A stretch of DNA of 30,837 bases from CAYMSA01 sp964392965 (GCA_964392965.1 CAYMSA010000014.1:1-30837), one strand, 5' to 3'. Positions 7,357-16,624 are shown, counted from the first letter of the stretch. The notes: generated from the sequence alone by a model not told the origin. Made by a program: numbers and translations.

Positions 7357-9579
7357 GTGTCACGCAGAAGCAGAGAGCGGCGGACGAAACACTCGAGGGC
7401 CGGGCGCATCGTCCTCGGCGTCATTGCGGTCCTGCTCGTCGGGACGCTGGTTCTGACCAGCGCCGGAGTGGCCTTAGCCTTCGGCGTTGCAGGCTCCTGG
7501 CTCGAGGACCTTCCGGACGTCAACGACCCCTCAGCGTTTCAGGTCGCTCAGACGACCAAGGTCTACTCGGCGGACGGCGTACTGCTCGCGAGTCTCTACC
7601 TGGAGAACCGCGAGATCGTGTCCATCGACCGCATCTCACCGCACGTCCTGCATGCGGTGGTGGCGGTGGAGGACGAGCGCTTCTACGAGCACGACGGCGT
7701 CGACCTGCCCGGCATCATCCGTGCCTTCGTCACGAACATCACGACGAACCGGCACGAGGGCGCCTCCACGCTCACGCAGCAGTACATCCGCAACACGATC
7801 CTCTCCGAGGAACGCTACGACATCACCTACCGGCGCAAGGTACGCGAAGCGTACCTTGCGTATCAACTGGAGCAGAAGTACTCGAAAGACGAGATCCTCG
7901 CCATGTACATCAACACGGTGTACTACGGCGAAGGCGCACACGGTATCGAAGCAGCCGCGCTCACCTACTTCAACAAACATGCCGACGAACTCACGGTCGC
8001 GGAAGCGGCACTCCTCGCCGGACTACCGCAATCACCGAGCACACTCTCGCCATACGACAATCCTGAAGGCGCCGTCTCCCGGCGTCAGTGGGTGCTGAAG
8101 AAGATGTTCGAACAGGGCTACATCACGAACGAGGAGTACGAGGCCGCCAAGGTGGAGGACCTTGCACTCGGCCGTTCGGAAACGCTGGACGACCAGGGGG
8201 TGTACTCGGCTCCGTACTTCGTCTCATACGTGAAGAAGTTCCTCCAGGACAAGTACGGGACGTCCCTCGTGTTCCAGGGCGGCCTCACCGTTCACACGAC
8301 ACTCGATACGAGACTGCAGACGTATGCCGAGAACGCCGTGGCTGGCGTGCTCGACCGCGCGGACGACCCGGACTGCGCGCTCGTCTCGATCGACCCGTCC
8401 ACCGGGTACATCAAGGCCCTCGTCGGCGGACGGGACTGGTCGACCACGAAGTTCAACTTCGCTACCCAGGCGAGACGTCAGCCAGGTTCATCCTTCAAGA
8501 TGTTCACGCTCGTCACGGCACTCGAACAGGGCATGCCGCCCCATCGCAAGCTCGATTCGAGCGCTCCGGCGATCATCGACACAGGCAGCGGAACACCGTG
8601 GAAGGTCAACAACGCCGAGGGTAGTGGCCGTGGCTACATAACGCTGCAAGCGGCCACCAGGGGCTCCGTGAACACCGCGTTCGCACGGTTGATCGCCGAG
8701 CTCGGCGCCTCGCCGGTCATAGACACCGCCCACCGTATGGGCATCACGAGCGACCTCCAGCCCTATCTCTCGCTGACCCTCGGCAGCCAGGAGGTCACCC
8801 CGCTCGAGATGGCATCCGCCTACGGGACGCTTGCCGCGAACGGCGTCCACAACCCTCCGGTCGCCGTGACGAAGGTCGTCGACTCCTCGGGAACGACCAT
8901 CTATGAAGCAACGAGCCAGGGGACCCAGGCGATCACACCGAACGTGGCGTACGCCGCCACCTCGATACTCAAGGGCGTCATCTCCGGTGGAACGGGAACA
9001 CGAGCTGCCATCGGCCGCCCCGCTGCGGGCAAGACCGGCACGACCCAGGACTATCGCGACGCGTGGTTCTGCGGATACACCCCACAACTCTCGACGTCGG
9101 TCTGGATGGGTTACACGCCCGAGAAGCCCATGCGGAACGTGCATGGCCGCCGGGTCTACGGCGGCACGTTCCCCGCGATGATCTGGCACGACTTCATGGC
9201 TGCGGCACTCGCCGATCAGCCCAAGCTCGACTTCACTAAAGCGCCCGCACCGAAGTACACATGGAAGAAGGAGTGGGATCCGATCGCAACCGTTCCGTCA
9301 CTCGTGGGGCTCACGGAAGAGAAGGCGATTGAGGCCCTCAAGAAGGCCGGCGTCTCGAGCTACGCGTTCACCAGCCAGTACGACCCGACGGTACCAGCGG
9401 GGACAGTCATCTCACAGGACCCGGCACCCGACACGAAGATCAACCCCGAGAAGGACTCGGTCACGGTCGTGCTGTCCAAGGGGCCGGAGCCGGAGCCTGA
9501 GCCGGAGCCCACACCGCCACCCGCGCCGGAGCCGACCTCCACGCCGGACGCTCAGCGGTCGTCTGGCCGCGGAGAGTAG
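7357..9579 (+). CDS. Class A penicillin-binding protein with PASTA domain
   Basis: Second bifunctional peptidoglycan glycosyltransferase/transpeptidase, paralogous to the gene at 2020-4716. From GTG 7357 (740 aa): a short basic tail, a membrane segment (about 17-45), and a GT51 domain with EDERFYEH (first Glu 105) and GASTLTQQ. The transpeptidase has SxxK (Ser378, Lys381), SxN (437-439) and KTG (559-561). A PASTA domain (starting TVPSLVGLTEEKA) and a tail of Pro-Glu repeats follow. It lacks the long Arg-rich N-terminus, the Cys-containing linker and the PKD domain of its paralogue. GTG 7357 is preferred because AAGGGGGA ends 4-5 nt before it; ATG 7324 has no SD. The gene converges on the nif3-like gene across a strong hairpin. 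Confidence 0.94.
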   Translation: MSRRSRERRTKHSRAGRIVLGVIAVLLVGTLVLTSAGVALAFGVAGSWLEDLPDVNDPSAFQVAQTTKVYSADGVLLASLYLENREIVSIDRISPHVLHAVVAVEDERFYEHDGVDLPGIIRAFVTNITTNRHEGASTLTQQYIRNTILSEERYDITYRRKVREAYLAYQLEQKYSKDEILAMYINTVYYGEGAHGIEAAALTYFNKHADELTVAEAALLAGLPQSPSTLSPYDNPEGAVSRRQWVLKKMFEQGYITNEEYEAAKVEDLALGRSETLDDQGVYSAPYFVSYVKKFLQDKYGTSLVFQGGLTVHTTLDTRLQTYAENAVAGVLDRADDPDCALVSIDPSTGYIKALVGGRDWSTTKFNFATQARRQPGSSFKMFTLVTALEQGMPPHRKLDSSAPAIIDTGSGTPWKVNNAEGSGRGYITLQAATRGSVNTAFARLIAELGASPVIDTAHRMGITSDLQPYLSLTLGSQEVTPLEMASAYGTLAANGVHNPPVAVTKVVDSSGTTIYEATSQGTQAITPNVAYAATSILKGVISGGTGTRAAIGRPAAGKTGTTQDYRDAWFCGYTPQLSTSVWMGYTPEKPMRNVHGRRVYGGTFPAMIWHDFMAAALADQPKLDFTKAPAPKYTWKKEWDPIATVPSLVGLTEEKAIEALKKAGVSSYAFTSQYDPTVPAGTVISQDPAPDTKINPEKDSVTVVLSKGPEPEPEPEPTPPPAPEPTSTPDAQRSSGRGE

Positions 9580-9598
9580 TCTACCCCCGCGCCACACG

Positions 9599-9633
9599 AT
9601 CAGGAGCGGTGTCGCTGTGACACCGCTCCTGAT
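9599..9633. terminator. Strong two-way terminator
   Basis: A perfect 15-bp inverted repeat (9599-9613 with 9619-9633, 5-nt loop gctgt) stands between the convergent second PBP gene and the NIF3-family gene. On the plus strand it is followed by a pyrimidine stretch (TCTCTCC). Its position and stability suit termination of both transcripts, including the long arginine operon. Confidence 0.8.
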
Positions 9634-9661
9634 TCTCTCCAGCAATCCTCAACTCCCAGAG

Positions 9662-10615
9662 TCAGTCGCGCCGGACCCGCACCATCCCCGACGTGCACAC
9701 GATCTCAACGCCGGACCGCTCGATCCGATCCAAGATCAGGTTCATCCCGAGCGCATCCGAGCTGATATGTCCGGCGATGACGAGGTTGAGCTTGATCTCC
9801 TCGGCATGCTTGCGATGCTCTTCCGAGTAATGCATCCCGACGAGCGTCCCCACACCGGCCCGGACCAGATGGTCGAGCGCCTCCTTGGGACCTTCGGTGC
9901 CGCCGGTCATGTCCACGAGCACTGAACCGCAGCGATGTGACCCCGTACCCGCGACGAGCGTCGGCCCGTACCCTTTGCGGGCGGCATCGGCATACTCGGG
10001 CACGTTGCGTAGCAGCCGGACGAGGTCGTCGAGCGTCCGCGGCGCCTCGGCGTCGACGAGGTTCTGCACGAAGCGGTTCACGCTGTTGTCCGCAGGGGTG
10101 TGACACGACATCGAAGCGATGCCGAGCAGACGGGCGGCATCGACGGCGCGATAGTGGTTGACCGGCATGATGCGGCGCTGGACCTCTTCGGCACGGGGCC
10201 CGATGAGCGCATCGGCGACACCGATACCGACGCCCCGGGCGGCCCACAGGTCGGCCTGCATCCCCATCACGTGATGGAGGTTCGCGTAGCCAGGACCTTC
10301 GGGGTGGTGAGCGAAGATGAGATCGATCTGCATTCCGCGCTCGCGCAGACGGTCGGCGAGCAGGACCTCCCCGACCTCCATGTCGATGCCGGTGATGAGG
10401 CCGCGCACCTCGAGATCCGGGTCACCGAAGCAGATGCGTGTGTCCGCATACGGGTTGGTGAGCCGCTCGGTGTCGAAGAGCCGCTTCTCGTCCTGCTCGA
10501 GCTTCTCGTACTCCCGCCGGACGTCGGCGAGATAGCGATCGATTTCCTCGCGCGTGCGCCCGTCGGCCTCGATGCCCGCGTCGACGGCGATGGCGTAGAT
10601 CTCCCTCAACTTCAT
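9662..10615 (-). CDS. NIF3-family (NGG1p-interacting factor 3-like) protein
   Basis: This 317-aa protein resembles the NIF3-like metal-binding family of anaerobic bacteria and archaea. FAHHPEG (His103, His104) and the C-terminal HRKHAEEIKLN and AGHISSDALGMN segments look like the metal-ligand regions. The N-terminal 60 residues form a charged, probably helical stretch (EEIDRYLADVRREYEKLEQD). The biochemical role of the family is unsettled; GTP cyclohydrolase-like and metal-hydrolase roles have been proposed. ATG 10615 follows GGAGAGGGG and overlaps the mpg stop as ATGA, so translation is probably coupled. It is the last gene of the arginine transcript unit. Confidence 0.8.
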   Translation of the reverse strand: MKLREIYAIAVDAGIEADGRTREEIDRYLADVRREYEKLEQDEKRLFDTERLTNPYADTRICFGDPDLEVRGLITGIDMEVGEVLLADRLRERGMQIDLIFAHHPEGPGYANLHHVMGMQADLWAARGVGIGVADALIGPRAEEVQRRIMPVNHYRAVDAARLLGIASMSCHTPADNSVNRFVQNLVDAEAPRTLDDLVRLLRNVPEYADAARKGYGPTLVAGTGSHRCGSVLVDMTGGTEGPKEALDHLVRAGVGTLVGMHYSEEHRKHAEEIKLNLVIAGHISSDALGMNLILDRIERSGVEIVCTSGMVRVRRD

Positions 10616-11304
10616 GCTTGACCCCTCTCCTTCGATGGCCGAGGGTGCGCCCCCGCACTCCCCCGACGCGACGATACGTGCACACAACCTCTTACCGCGA
10701 ACCGTAGCCGCAGCTCCTGGCCTCGCGAGAGGCCCACGCGCCCGGTGTTCATGACAGCCGAGTCGTCAACCGGCGGTGCGTCGCAGACTGCGATGGTACT
10801 CCCGAGCTCGACGTCGTTCAACGTCAGATCGATGCCGAACGCGCAGGCGACGCAACCAGGGCCTCGCGCCGGCGTCAGAGGTGCGCGTCCGCCTCTCCGG
10901 AGGCGCATGGTCTCGATACCTGCGAGCGGCTCCACACCGCGGATGAGCACGGCGCCGGCAGCCCCCTCCAGCCCCGTCACGAGGTTCAGCATGTGGTGAT
11001 TGCCGTAGACGAAGTAGACATACACGCGCCCGGGCGGGCCGTACATCACACGATTGCGGGCGGTCACCGCACGAGTCGCCGCATGCGAACCCGGATCGTC
11101 GGCACCGAAGTAGGCCTCGGTCTCCACGATCCGTCCGGCCGTGAGCATGCCTTCCACACTCGTCACGAGAGTCTTGCCGAGAAGCTCACGCGCGACGACA
11201 TCGGCAGGACGGGCGAAGAAGGAGGCGGGCAACTGTGCCGGGAGGTGGGCGGGACACACCTCGCCGCTCCCGGCCTCGGTGTCCCGAGCCTCATCTTCGG
11301 TCAT
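10612..11304 (-). CDS. mpg: 3-methyladenine DNA glycosylase (AAG/MPG family)
   Basis: Base-excision repair enzyme that removes alkylated purines such as 3-methyladenine. From ATG 11304 the protein has 230 aa. It holds the family core GRIVETEAYFG, where Glu63 matches the catalytic Glu of human AAG and Tyr65 the flipped-base contact. GSHAA (His74) and VYVYFVYGNHHMLN follow. ATG 11304 overlaps the argH stop by one base (TGATG); a GTG six codons upstream is less likely. Joined to argH at one end and nif3 at the other, it probably depends on the arg promoter for much of its expression. In M. tuberculosis mpg is near tyrS rather than inside the arg unit. Confidence 0.93.
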   Translation of the reverse strand: MTEDEARDTEAGSGEVCPAHLPAQLPASFFARPADVVARELLGKTLVTSVEGMLTAGRIVETEAYFGADDPGSHAATRAVTARNRVMYGPPGRVYVYFVYGNHHMLNLVTGLEGAAGAVLIRGVEPLAGIETMRLRRGGRAPLTPARGPGCVACAFGIDLTLNDVELGSTIAVCDAPPVDDSAVMNTGRVGLSRGQELRLRFAVRGCVHVSSRRGSAGAHPRPSKERGQA

Positions 11305-12716
11305 CAGCGACCTGCAAGCCACCGCTCGTCAGCGGCGAGCTGCTCCCTGGCCTGATCGAGCTGCTCGGCCACGCGCGCAGGCGCGGTGCCGCCGACTGTC
11401 GTCCTGCGGGCCACGACCGCGTCGATGTCGACCACGGCGGTCGCGTCTTCGGCGAAGAGGGGCGAAGCCGCGTGCAACTCCGCGGCGGTCAGCTCCTGGA
11501 GCGTACGACCGGCTCTCTCACAGGCGAGCACCAGTCTCCCCACGATCTCGTGTGCCTCCCGGAACGGCACACCATGCGAGGCGAGGTAGTCCGCGAGGTC
11601 GGTCGCGGCCATGAACCCGCCATGAGCGGCATCACGCATGGCATCCGCGTTCACCGTCAGCGTACCGAGCATGCCCGAGACAGCGCTCAGACTGTCGGCG
11701 TAGGTGTCCACCGCGTCGAACAGCGGCTCCTTGTCCTCCTGCATGTCCTTGTTGTAGGCGAGCGGAAGGCCCTTGAGCATCACGAGGAGCGAGGTGAGGT
11801 CACCCACCGCCCGGCCGGTCTTGCCACGCACGAGCTCCGCGAAGTCGGGGTTCTTCTTCTGGGGCATGATGCTCGACCCCGTTGACCATGCGTCATCGAG
11901 CGTCACGAAGCCGAACTCGCCCGTCGACCAGAGGATGATCTCCTCGGCAAGGCGAGAGAGATGCACCATGCCGAGCGTGCACGCATAGGTGAGGTCGACG
12001 AGAAAATCGCGGTCCGACACGGCATCGAGCGAATTGGCCGAGACAGCCGAGAAGCCAAGCTCGGCGGCCACGGAATCCCGATCGAGCGGGAACGTCGTCC
12101 CCGCGAGCGCCGCGCTACCGAGGGGCAGGACATCCGCCGCCTCAAACGCATGCCGGACACGGACCGCATCGCGGGTGAGCATCCAGGCGTACGCGAGCAT
12201 GTGGTGTGCGAAGAGAACCGGCTGCGCACGCTGCAGGTGCGTGTAGCCGGGCATGACGACGTCGGGATGCGCCTCTGCAAGCGAGATGAGCGTGCATCGC
12301 GCATCGAGGAGGGCCCCGAACACCCGCCGCGCCTCTCGCTTCACATGGAGACGGGTATCGGTCGCGACCTGGTCGTTGCGCGAACGGCCGGTGTGCAATC
12401 GCTTGCCGGCGTCGCCGATCCGGCGTGTGAGCTCGCCCTCGATCGCCATGTGGACGTCCTCATCGGCGGCATCGAAGACGAAACGCCCGGCCTCGATGTC
12501 GGCGAGTATCTCGCCGAGGCCGGTCTCGATAGCCCGGGCGTCCTCGTCAGTCAGGACTCCCTGCCTGGCGAGCATCCGGGCGTGCGCGATCGACCCAGCG
12601 ACATCCTCAGCATGCAGGCGCCGATCGACGCCGAGCGAGGCACCGAACGTCTGCTGGAACGCGCCGGGCGTGGTCTCGAAGCGGCCGCTCCATGGTGTCT
12701 TCGGCGCGTCAGTCAT
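11304..12716 (-). CDS. argH: Argininosuccinate lyase
   Basis: Last step of arginine biosynthesis: argininosuccinate to arginine and fumarate, in the cytoplasm. The 470-aa protein belongs to the fumarase/aspartase superfamily. It shows HTGRSRNDQV (108-117), the TH pair at 159-160 (catalytic His160), and the signature GSSIMPQKKNP at 280-290 with catalytic Ser282. The length is normal for the family. ATG 12716 is preceded by GAAGGG at 8 nt. It is separated from argG by 78 nt, the largest gap inside the arg cluster, and its stop overlaps the mpg start. Confidence 0.97.
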   Translation of the reverse strand: MTDAPKTPWSGRFETTPGAFQQTFGASLGVDRRLHAEDVAGSIAHARMLARQGVLTDEDARAIETGLGEILADIEAGRFVFDAADEDVHMAIEGELTRRIGDAGKRLHTGRSRNDQVATDTRLHVKREARRVFGALLDARCTLISLAEAHPDVVMPGYTHLQRAQPVLFAHHMLAYAWMLTRDAVRVRHAFEAADVLPLGSAALAGTTFPLDRDSVAAELGFSAVSANSLDAVSDRDFLVDLTYACTLGMVHLSRLAEEIILWSTGEFGFVTLDDAWSTGSSIMPQKKNPDFAELVRGKTGRAVGDLTSLLVMLKGLPLAYNKDMQEDKEPLFDAVDTYADSLSAVSGMLGTLTVNADAMRDAAHGGFMAATDLADYLASHGVPFREAHEIVGRLVLACERAGRTLQELTAAELHAASPLFAEDATAVVDIDAVVARRTTVGGTAPARVAEQLDQAREQLAADERWLAGR

Positions 12717-12755
12717 CCGTCAGCCCTTCGTTTCCGGACTTGGCTACAGGGACTT

Positions 12756-12796
12756 CTCCCCGGGGAGCAGCCGACACGACAGGCGTCACGTCGGCT
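12756..12796. repeat. Inverted repeats in the argG-argH gap
   Basis: ctcccc/ggggag (12756-12767) is a perfect palindrome. Beside it, agccgac (12769-12775) pairs with gtcggct (12790-12796), which overlaps the argG stop codon. There is no T-run on the minus strand, so these may stabilise or process the mRNA rather than end it. Confidence 0.35.
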
Positions 12797-14021
12797 ACAC
12801 CTCGCCTTCCTTACCGACCTTGCGGCGCTGGCGTGCCCAGACGCGAACCGGGAGTCCATGGAGTTCGATGAAGCCCTTGGCCGCTGCGTGGTCGAAGCTG
12901 TCCTCGGCGTCGTACGTCGCCAGACTGTAGTCGTAGAGAGAGTACGGACTGCGACGGCCCACCGTGACGCAGCTGCCCTTGAAGAAGCGAAGCCGGACAT
13001 CGCCGGTCACCAGCTGCTGGGTGGTCTCGATGAAACCGTCGAGCGCTTCCTTGAGCGGCGAGTACCACATGCCGTTGTAGACGAGCTCGGCCCACTTCTG
13101 CTCGACGCCGAGCTTGTAGTGGAGGACCTCCCGCTCGAGACAGAGGTCCTCGAGTGCCTTGTGCGCGGTGATGAGCGTGAGCGCGCCCGGAACCTCGTAC
13201 ACCTCGCGGCTCTTCACGCCGATGAGACGGTTCTCGATCATGTCGATGCGACCGAAACCGTGCTTACCGGCGAGCTCGTTCATGGCCACGATGATGTCAT
13301 GGAAGCTCATCACACGACCGTTGAGCGCTACCGGAACGCCCTGCTCGAAACTCAACTCCGCATACTCGGCCTCATCACACGAGTTGCCGCGCGAATCCGC
13401 GGTGAGCGTGTAGATGTCGGCCGGCGGCTCGGCCCACGGGTCTTCAAGCACGCCGCACTCTATCGCCCGGCCCCAGAGGTTGTCGTCGATGGAGTACGGG
13501 TTGTCCTTCGTCGTCGGGACCGGGATGCCGCGCTCGGCGGCCCAGTCCATCTCCGCCTGACGGGTCTTGAGGTCCCACTCGCGCACCGGGGCGATGATCT
13601 CCAGATCGGGGTCCAGTGCACCGATACCGACCTCGAAGCGCACCTGGTCGTTGCCCTTGCCCGTGCAGCCGTGTGCGATGTATCTCGCCTGATGGCGATG
13701 CGCCTCTTCCACGAGATGCTTCACGATGATCGGCCTCGACATGGCCGAGAGGAGCGGGTACTTGTTCTCGTAGAGCGCATTGGCTTTGAGTGCCCGGGAG
13801 AGGAACTCCTCCACGTACTCCTCACGGACGTCCTTCACGATCGACTCGATTGCCCCGATGCCGAGCGCCTTCTGGCGGACGAACTCGAGGTCCTGCCGCT
13901 CCTGACCGACGTCGATCGCGAGCGCGATCACGTCGAGTCCGTAGTTCTCCTGGATCCAGCGAATCGCCACCGAGGTGTCGAGTCCGCCCGAATACGCCAG
14001 TACACATCTCTCAGGTGCCAC
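12795..14021 (-). CDS. argG: Argininosuccinate synthase
   Basis: ATP-dependent joining of citrulline and aspartate to argininosuccinate. The PP-loop nucleotide motif SGGLDTS is at residues 11-17, and typical ArgG segments such as SYGC-like AHGCTGKGNDQVRFE and STRGNSCDEAEYAELSFEQG-type residues are visible. GTG 14021 (408 aa) is chosen because AGGAG lies 5 nt upstream; the in-frame GTG two codons earlier (14027) sits directly on that SD and cannot use it well. It follows argR by 28 nt in the operon. Confidence 0.97.
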   Translation of the reverse strand: MAPERCVLAYSGGLDTSVAIRWIQENYGLDVIALAIDVGQERQDLEFVRQKALGIGAIESIVKDVREEYVEEFLSRALKANALYENKYPLLSAMSRPIIVKHLVEEAHRHQARYIAHGCTGKGNDQVRFEVGIGALDPDLEIIAPVREWDLKTRQAEMDWAAERGIPVPTTKDNPYSIDDNLWGRAIECGVLEDPWAEPPADIYTLTADSRGNSCDEAEYAELSFEQGVPVALNGRVMSFHDIIVAMNELAGKHGFGRIDMIENRLIGVKSREVYEVPGALTLITAHKALEDLCLEREVLHYKLGVEQKWAELVYNGMWYSPLKEALDGFIETTQQLVTGDVRLRFFKGSCVTVGRRSPYSLYDYSLATYDAEDSFDHAAAKGFIELHGLPVRVWARQRRKVGKEGEV

Positions 14022-14049
14022 AGTCACTCCTTATCGCTTGAGCGCGGGA

Positions 14050-14481
14050 CTACTGTCGTCCGCGGAATCTGTCGATGCTCGCCACGAGGTCCTCGGCAAG
14101 GGACTCGTCCGCCGCGATGACGAGGATCGTGTCGTCGCCCGCGATGCTGCCGAGGATTCCCTGGAGATCAGCGGCGTCGAGCGCTGCAGCCACGCTCTGC
14201 CCGCCGCCTGCCTTCGTCTTGATGATCACGAGCTGCTGTGAGCGCGCCACCATCTCCACGAGCTCGGAGACCATCCGCTGCAAGTGCATGTCCTCGGCAA
14301 GGACGTAGACACCGTCGGGCACCTTACGCAGGCCCATGTCCGCAATGTCTCGGGAGACCGTTGCCTGCGTGCAGCTGAACCCATCGGCCTTCAGGAAGTC
14401 CACAAGATCGCGTTGCGTCCGCACACGCTCTCGTCGAACGATGTTCCTGATGGTCTCCTGGCGCAGGTTACGCTTCCTCAT
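14050..14481 (-). CDS. argR: Arginine repressor
   Basis: Arginine-responsive transcription factor. An N-terminal winged helix carries the DNA-contact motif TQATVSRDI (Ser43, Arg44 from ATG 14481), and the C-terminal hexamerisation and arginine-binding domain has GSIAGDDT (111-118). From ATG 14481 it has 143 aa, normal for ArgR. AAGGGAG lies 7 nt before ATG 14481 but only 1 nt before the in-frame ATG 14487, which would overlap the argF stop as ATGA; I prefer 14481. Being inside the operon, it is probably autoregulated through the operator in front of argC. Confidence 0.95.
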   Translation of the reverse strand: MRKRNLRQETIRNIVRRERVRTQRDLVDFLKADGFSCTQATVSRDIADMGLRKVPDGVYVLAEDMHLQRMVSELVEMVARSQQLVIIKTKAGGGQSVAAALDAADLQGILGSIAGDDTILVIAADESLAEDLVASIDRFRGRQ

Positions 14482-14483
14482 CC

Positions 14484-15419
14484 TCATACTCCCTTGTCAT
14501 TCGCTGCAAGAACGAGTGATATCCACGCGCGTTGCGCATGAAGCCGGTTCTCAGCCTCGTCGAAGACCACCGAACGAGAGCCGTCGATGACGCTGTCCGT
14601 GACCTCTTCGCCACGATGGGCGGGAAGGCAGTGGATGAATACCGCCGAGGAATCGGCGTGCGCAATGAGCGCGTCATCGACCGTGTAGCCTGCAAACGCA
14701 GCGACGCGCGCCGCGTGCTCGGCCTCCTGGCCCATCGAGGCCCAGGTGTCCGTCGCGACGACGTCCGCACCTGATACGGCCGCGACCGGCGAAGTGACGA
14801 CCTCGAATGTGGCGCCAGTGCCGTAGCGTACCGCGAGCTCCCGTGCCATCGCGATGACCGGCTCATCGGGCTCGTATCCGGGCGGTGACGCGATGGTGCA
14901 GTGCATTCCTGCGAGCGCAGACGCGATGAGGTAGGTGTGCGCCATGTTGTTGCCGTCGCCGACGTAGGCGAAGCGCAGACCTGACAGCATCCCTTTCGCC
15001 TGGCGTATCGTCAGGAGGTCGGCCAGGCCCTGGCACGGATGGAACGAGTCCGTGAGCGCGTTGATGACGGGCACCGACGCGTGAAGCGCCACCTCTTCGA
15101 CATGTGACTGCGCGAACGTCCTCAGCACGATCAGGTCGACCATGCGCTCGAGAACCTTGACGGTGTCGTGGACGGTCTCCTCACGTGAGAACGCGTCCTG
15201 CGGACCCAGGACGATGGGATGCATGCCGAGCTGGACACACGCCATCTCGAAGCTCACGCGCGTGCGCAGCGAGGGCTTCATGAAGATGAGGGCCGCAGAC
15301 ATGCCCGCAAGGTCGGGCCACGCCGAAGCGGGGGCCTCGGCGGTATCGAGCACATGCGCAAGCTCCACGGGCGTGAGCTCCGCGAGGGTCAAGAGGTCCC
15401 TGTTCCTGAACGCTTGCAT
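14484..15419 (-). CDS. argF: Ornithine carbamoyltransferase
   Basis: Converts ornithine and carbamoyl phosphate to citrulline. From ATG 15419 it has 311 aa. The carbamoyl-phosphate loop is SLRTR (50-54), a known variant of STRTR. HPCQGLADL (127-135), DTWASMG (224-230) and HCLPAH (263-268) are the ornithine-side and catalytic motifs. ATG 15419 overlaps the argD stop as TGATG, with TTGGAG 7 nt upstream. A GTG one codon earlier is possible but has poorer spacing. Confidence 0.97.
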   Translation of the reverse strand: MQAFRNRDLLTLAELTPVELAHVLDTAEAPASAWPDLAGMSAALIFMKPSLRTRVSFEMACVQLGMHPIVLGPQDAFSREETVHDTVKVLERMVDLIVLRTFAQSHVEEVALHASVPVINALTDSFHPCQGLADLLTIRQAKGMLSGLRFAYVGDGNNMAHTYLIASALAGMHCTIASPPGYEPDEPVIAMARELAVRYGTGATFEVVTSPVAAVSGADVVATDTWASMGQEAEHAARVAAFAGYTVDDALIAHADSSAVFIHCLPAHRGEEVTDSVIDGSRSVVFDEAENRLHAQRAWISLVLAANDKGV

Positions 15420-16624
15420 CACTGAACTCCAATGACGGTCTCGAGTGTATCAAGCAGTATAGCCGTTTCCTTGTGACTGCATACAAGTGGCGGCAGGAAG
15501 CGCATCGTGGAATCACCCGTCGCATTGGCGACGATACCGTGGTCGAGAAGTGATGCCACCACGGGCTTCGCGATCGGCGCGCCGAGGTCGATGCCAGTCA
15601 TGAGCCCGCGCCCGCGCACATCAGTGATGCGCCCGCAGCGAGCAGCGAGTGCGCGCAAGTCAGTTCTCAACTGTTCGCCGACGACGGTCGCGTTCTCGCC
15701 GAGGCGCCCTCCAACGAGCCCGTCGATCGTCGCCAGGGCCGCCGCCGCGATCACCGGCCCGCCGCCGAAGGTGGAGCCGTGGTCACCGGGCTGCAGCGCC
15801 TCGGCTGCGCTCCCACAGGCAAGCACCGCTCCTGCAGGAAGCCCGTTCCCGAGGCCCTTGGCGAGCGTCATGACATCCGGCCGCACGCCGTATCCCTGCC
15901 AGGCGAACGGCGTGCCCGTGCGGAACATGCCGGTCTGGACTTCATCGAAGATCAGCAGGACGTCGCGCTCATCGCAGAGACGTCGTGCCGCCAAGAGATA
16001 CTCGTCGTCGCACGGGTACACACCCGCCTCACCCTGGATCGGCTCGAGCAAGACCGCACAGGTGGTCCCGTCGATTGCGGACTCAAGTGCGGCGACGTCG
16101 TTGAGCGGCACGTGCGTGAACCCTCCCGGCAACGGCTCGAAGGCCGCCTGCTTAGAGACCTGTCCCGTGGCCGCTAGTGCACCGAGCGTCCGGCCATGAA
16201 AGCCCCTCTCGGCCGCAACGATCCGGTTGCATGCGGAACCGCGGTGCGCCGTGCCCCAGCGCCGGGCGAGCTTGATGGCACCCTCGATCGACTCGGTCCC
16301 CGAGTTACAGAAGAAAGCACGCCAACCGCCACCGGCGAGCTCAGAGAGACGCTGTGCGAGCTCGGCCCGATACTCCACGTGGAAGAGATTGGAGACGTGC
16401 ACAAGCGTCCCCATCTGCTCGCAGACGGCAGCGGCTACGCCAGGGTGCGCGTGGCCGAGGTTGACGACGCCGATGCCTGCCAGGAAGTCCAAGTACTCGC
16501 GACCGGTGCTGTCGTAGAGGCGCATTCCTTCGCCGCGAACGAACAACACGTCATTGCGACGGTAGGTGGACAGGTGGTACGCGGCGTCGAGCCCGGCGAT
16601 GTCGCCGAGCGTGGAGTTCGTCAT
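15419..16624 (-). CDS. argD: Acetylornithine aminotransferase
   Basis: PLP-dependent class III aminotransferase that makes N-acetylornithine from N-acetylglutamate semialdehyde and glutamate. The 401-aa protein has FCNSGTESIEGAIK (105-118), FDEVQTG (226-232) with the pyridine-nitrogen Asp227, and TLAKGLGNGLPAG with Schiff-base Lys256. ATG 16624 overlaps the argB stop as TGATG and its own stop overlaps argF in the same way, so the three genes are probably translationally coupled. Confidence 0.97.
   Translation of the reverse strand: MTNSTLGDIAGLDAAYHLSTYRRNDVLFVRGEGMRLYDSTGREYLDFLAGIGVVNLGHAHPGVAAAVCEQMGTLVHVSNLFHVEYRAELAQRLSELAGGGWRAFFCNSGTESIEGAIKLARRWGTAHRGSACNRIVAAERGFHGRTLGALAATGQVSKQAAFEPLPGGFTHVPLNDVAALESAIDGTTCAVLLEPIQGEAGVYPCDDEYLLAARRLCDERDVLLIFDEVQTGMFRTGTPFAWQGYGVRPDVMTLAKGLGNGLPAGAVLACGSAAEALQPGDHGSTFGGGPVIAAAALATIDGLVGGRLGENATVVGEQLRTDLRALAARCGRITDVRGRGLMTGIDLGAPIAKPVVASLLDHGIVANATGDSTMRFLPPLVCSHKETAILLDTLETVIGVQ

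Noticed and set aside
9481..9540. Repeated gagccg units at the end of the second PBP as a DNA repeat element
   Set aside because: They encode the Pro-Glu tail in frame and are explained by low-complexity protein sequence.
11961..14120. A 719-codon open frame on the plus strand opposite argH and argG
   Set aside because: It is antisense to two clearly recognised genes; its product has no family features and is rich in Arg, Glu and Val, as expected from a high-GC shadow frame.
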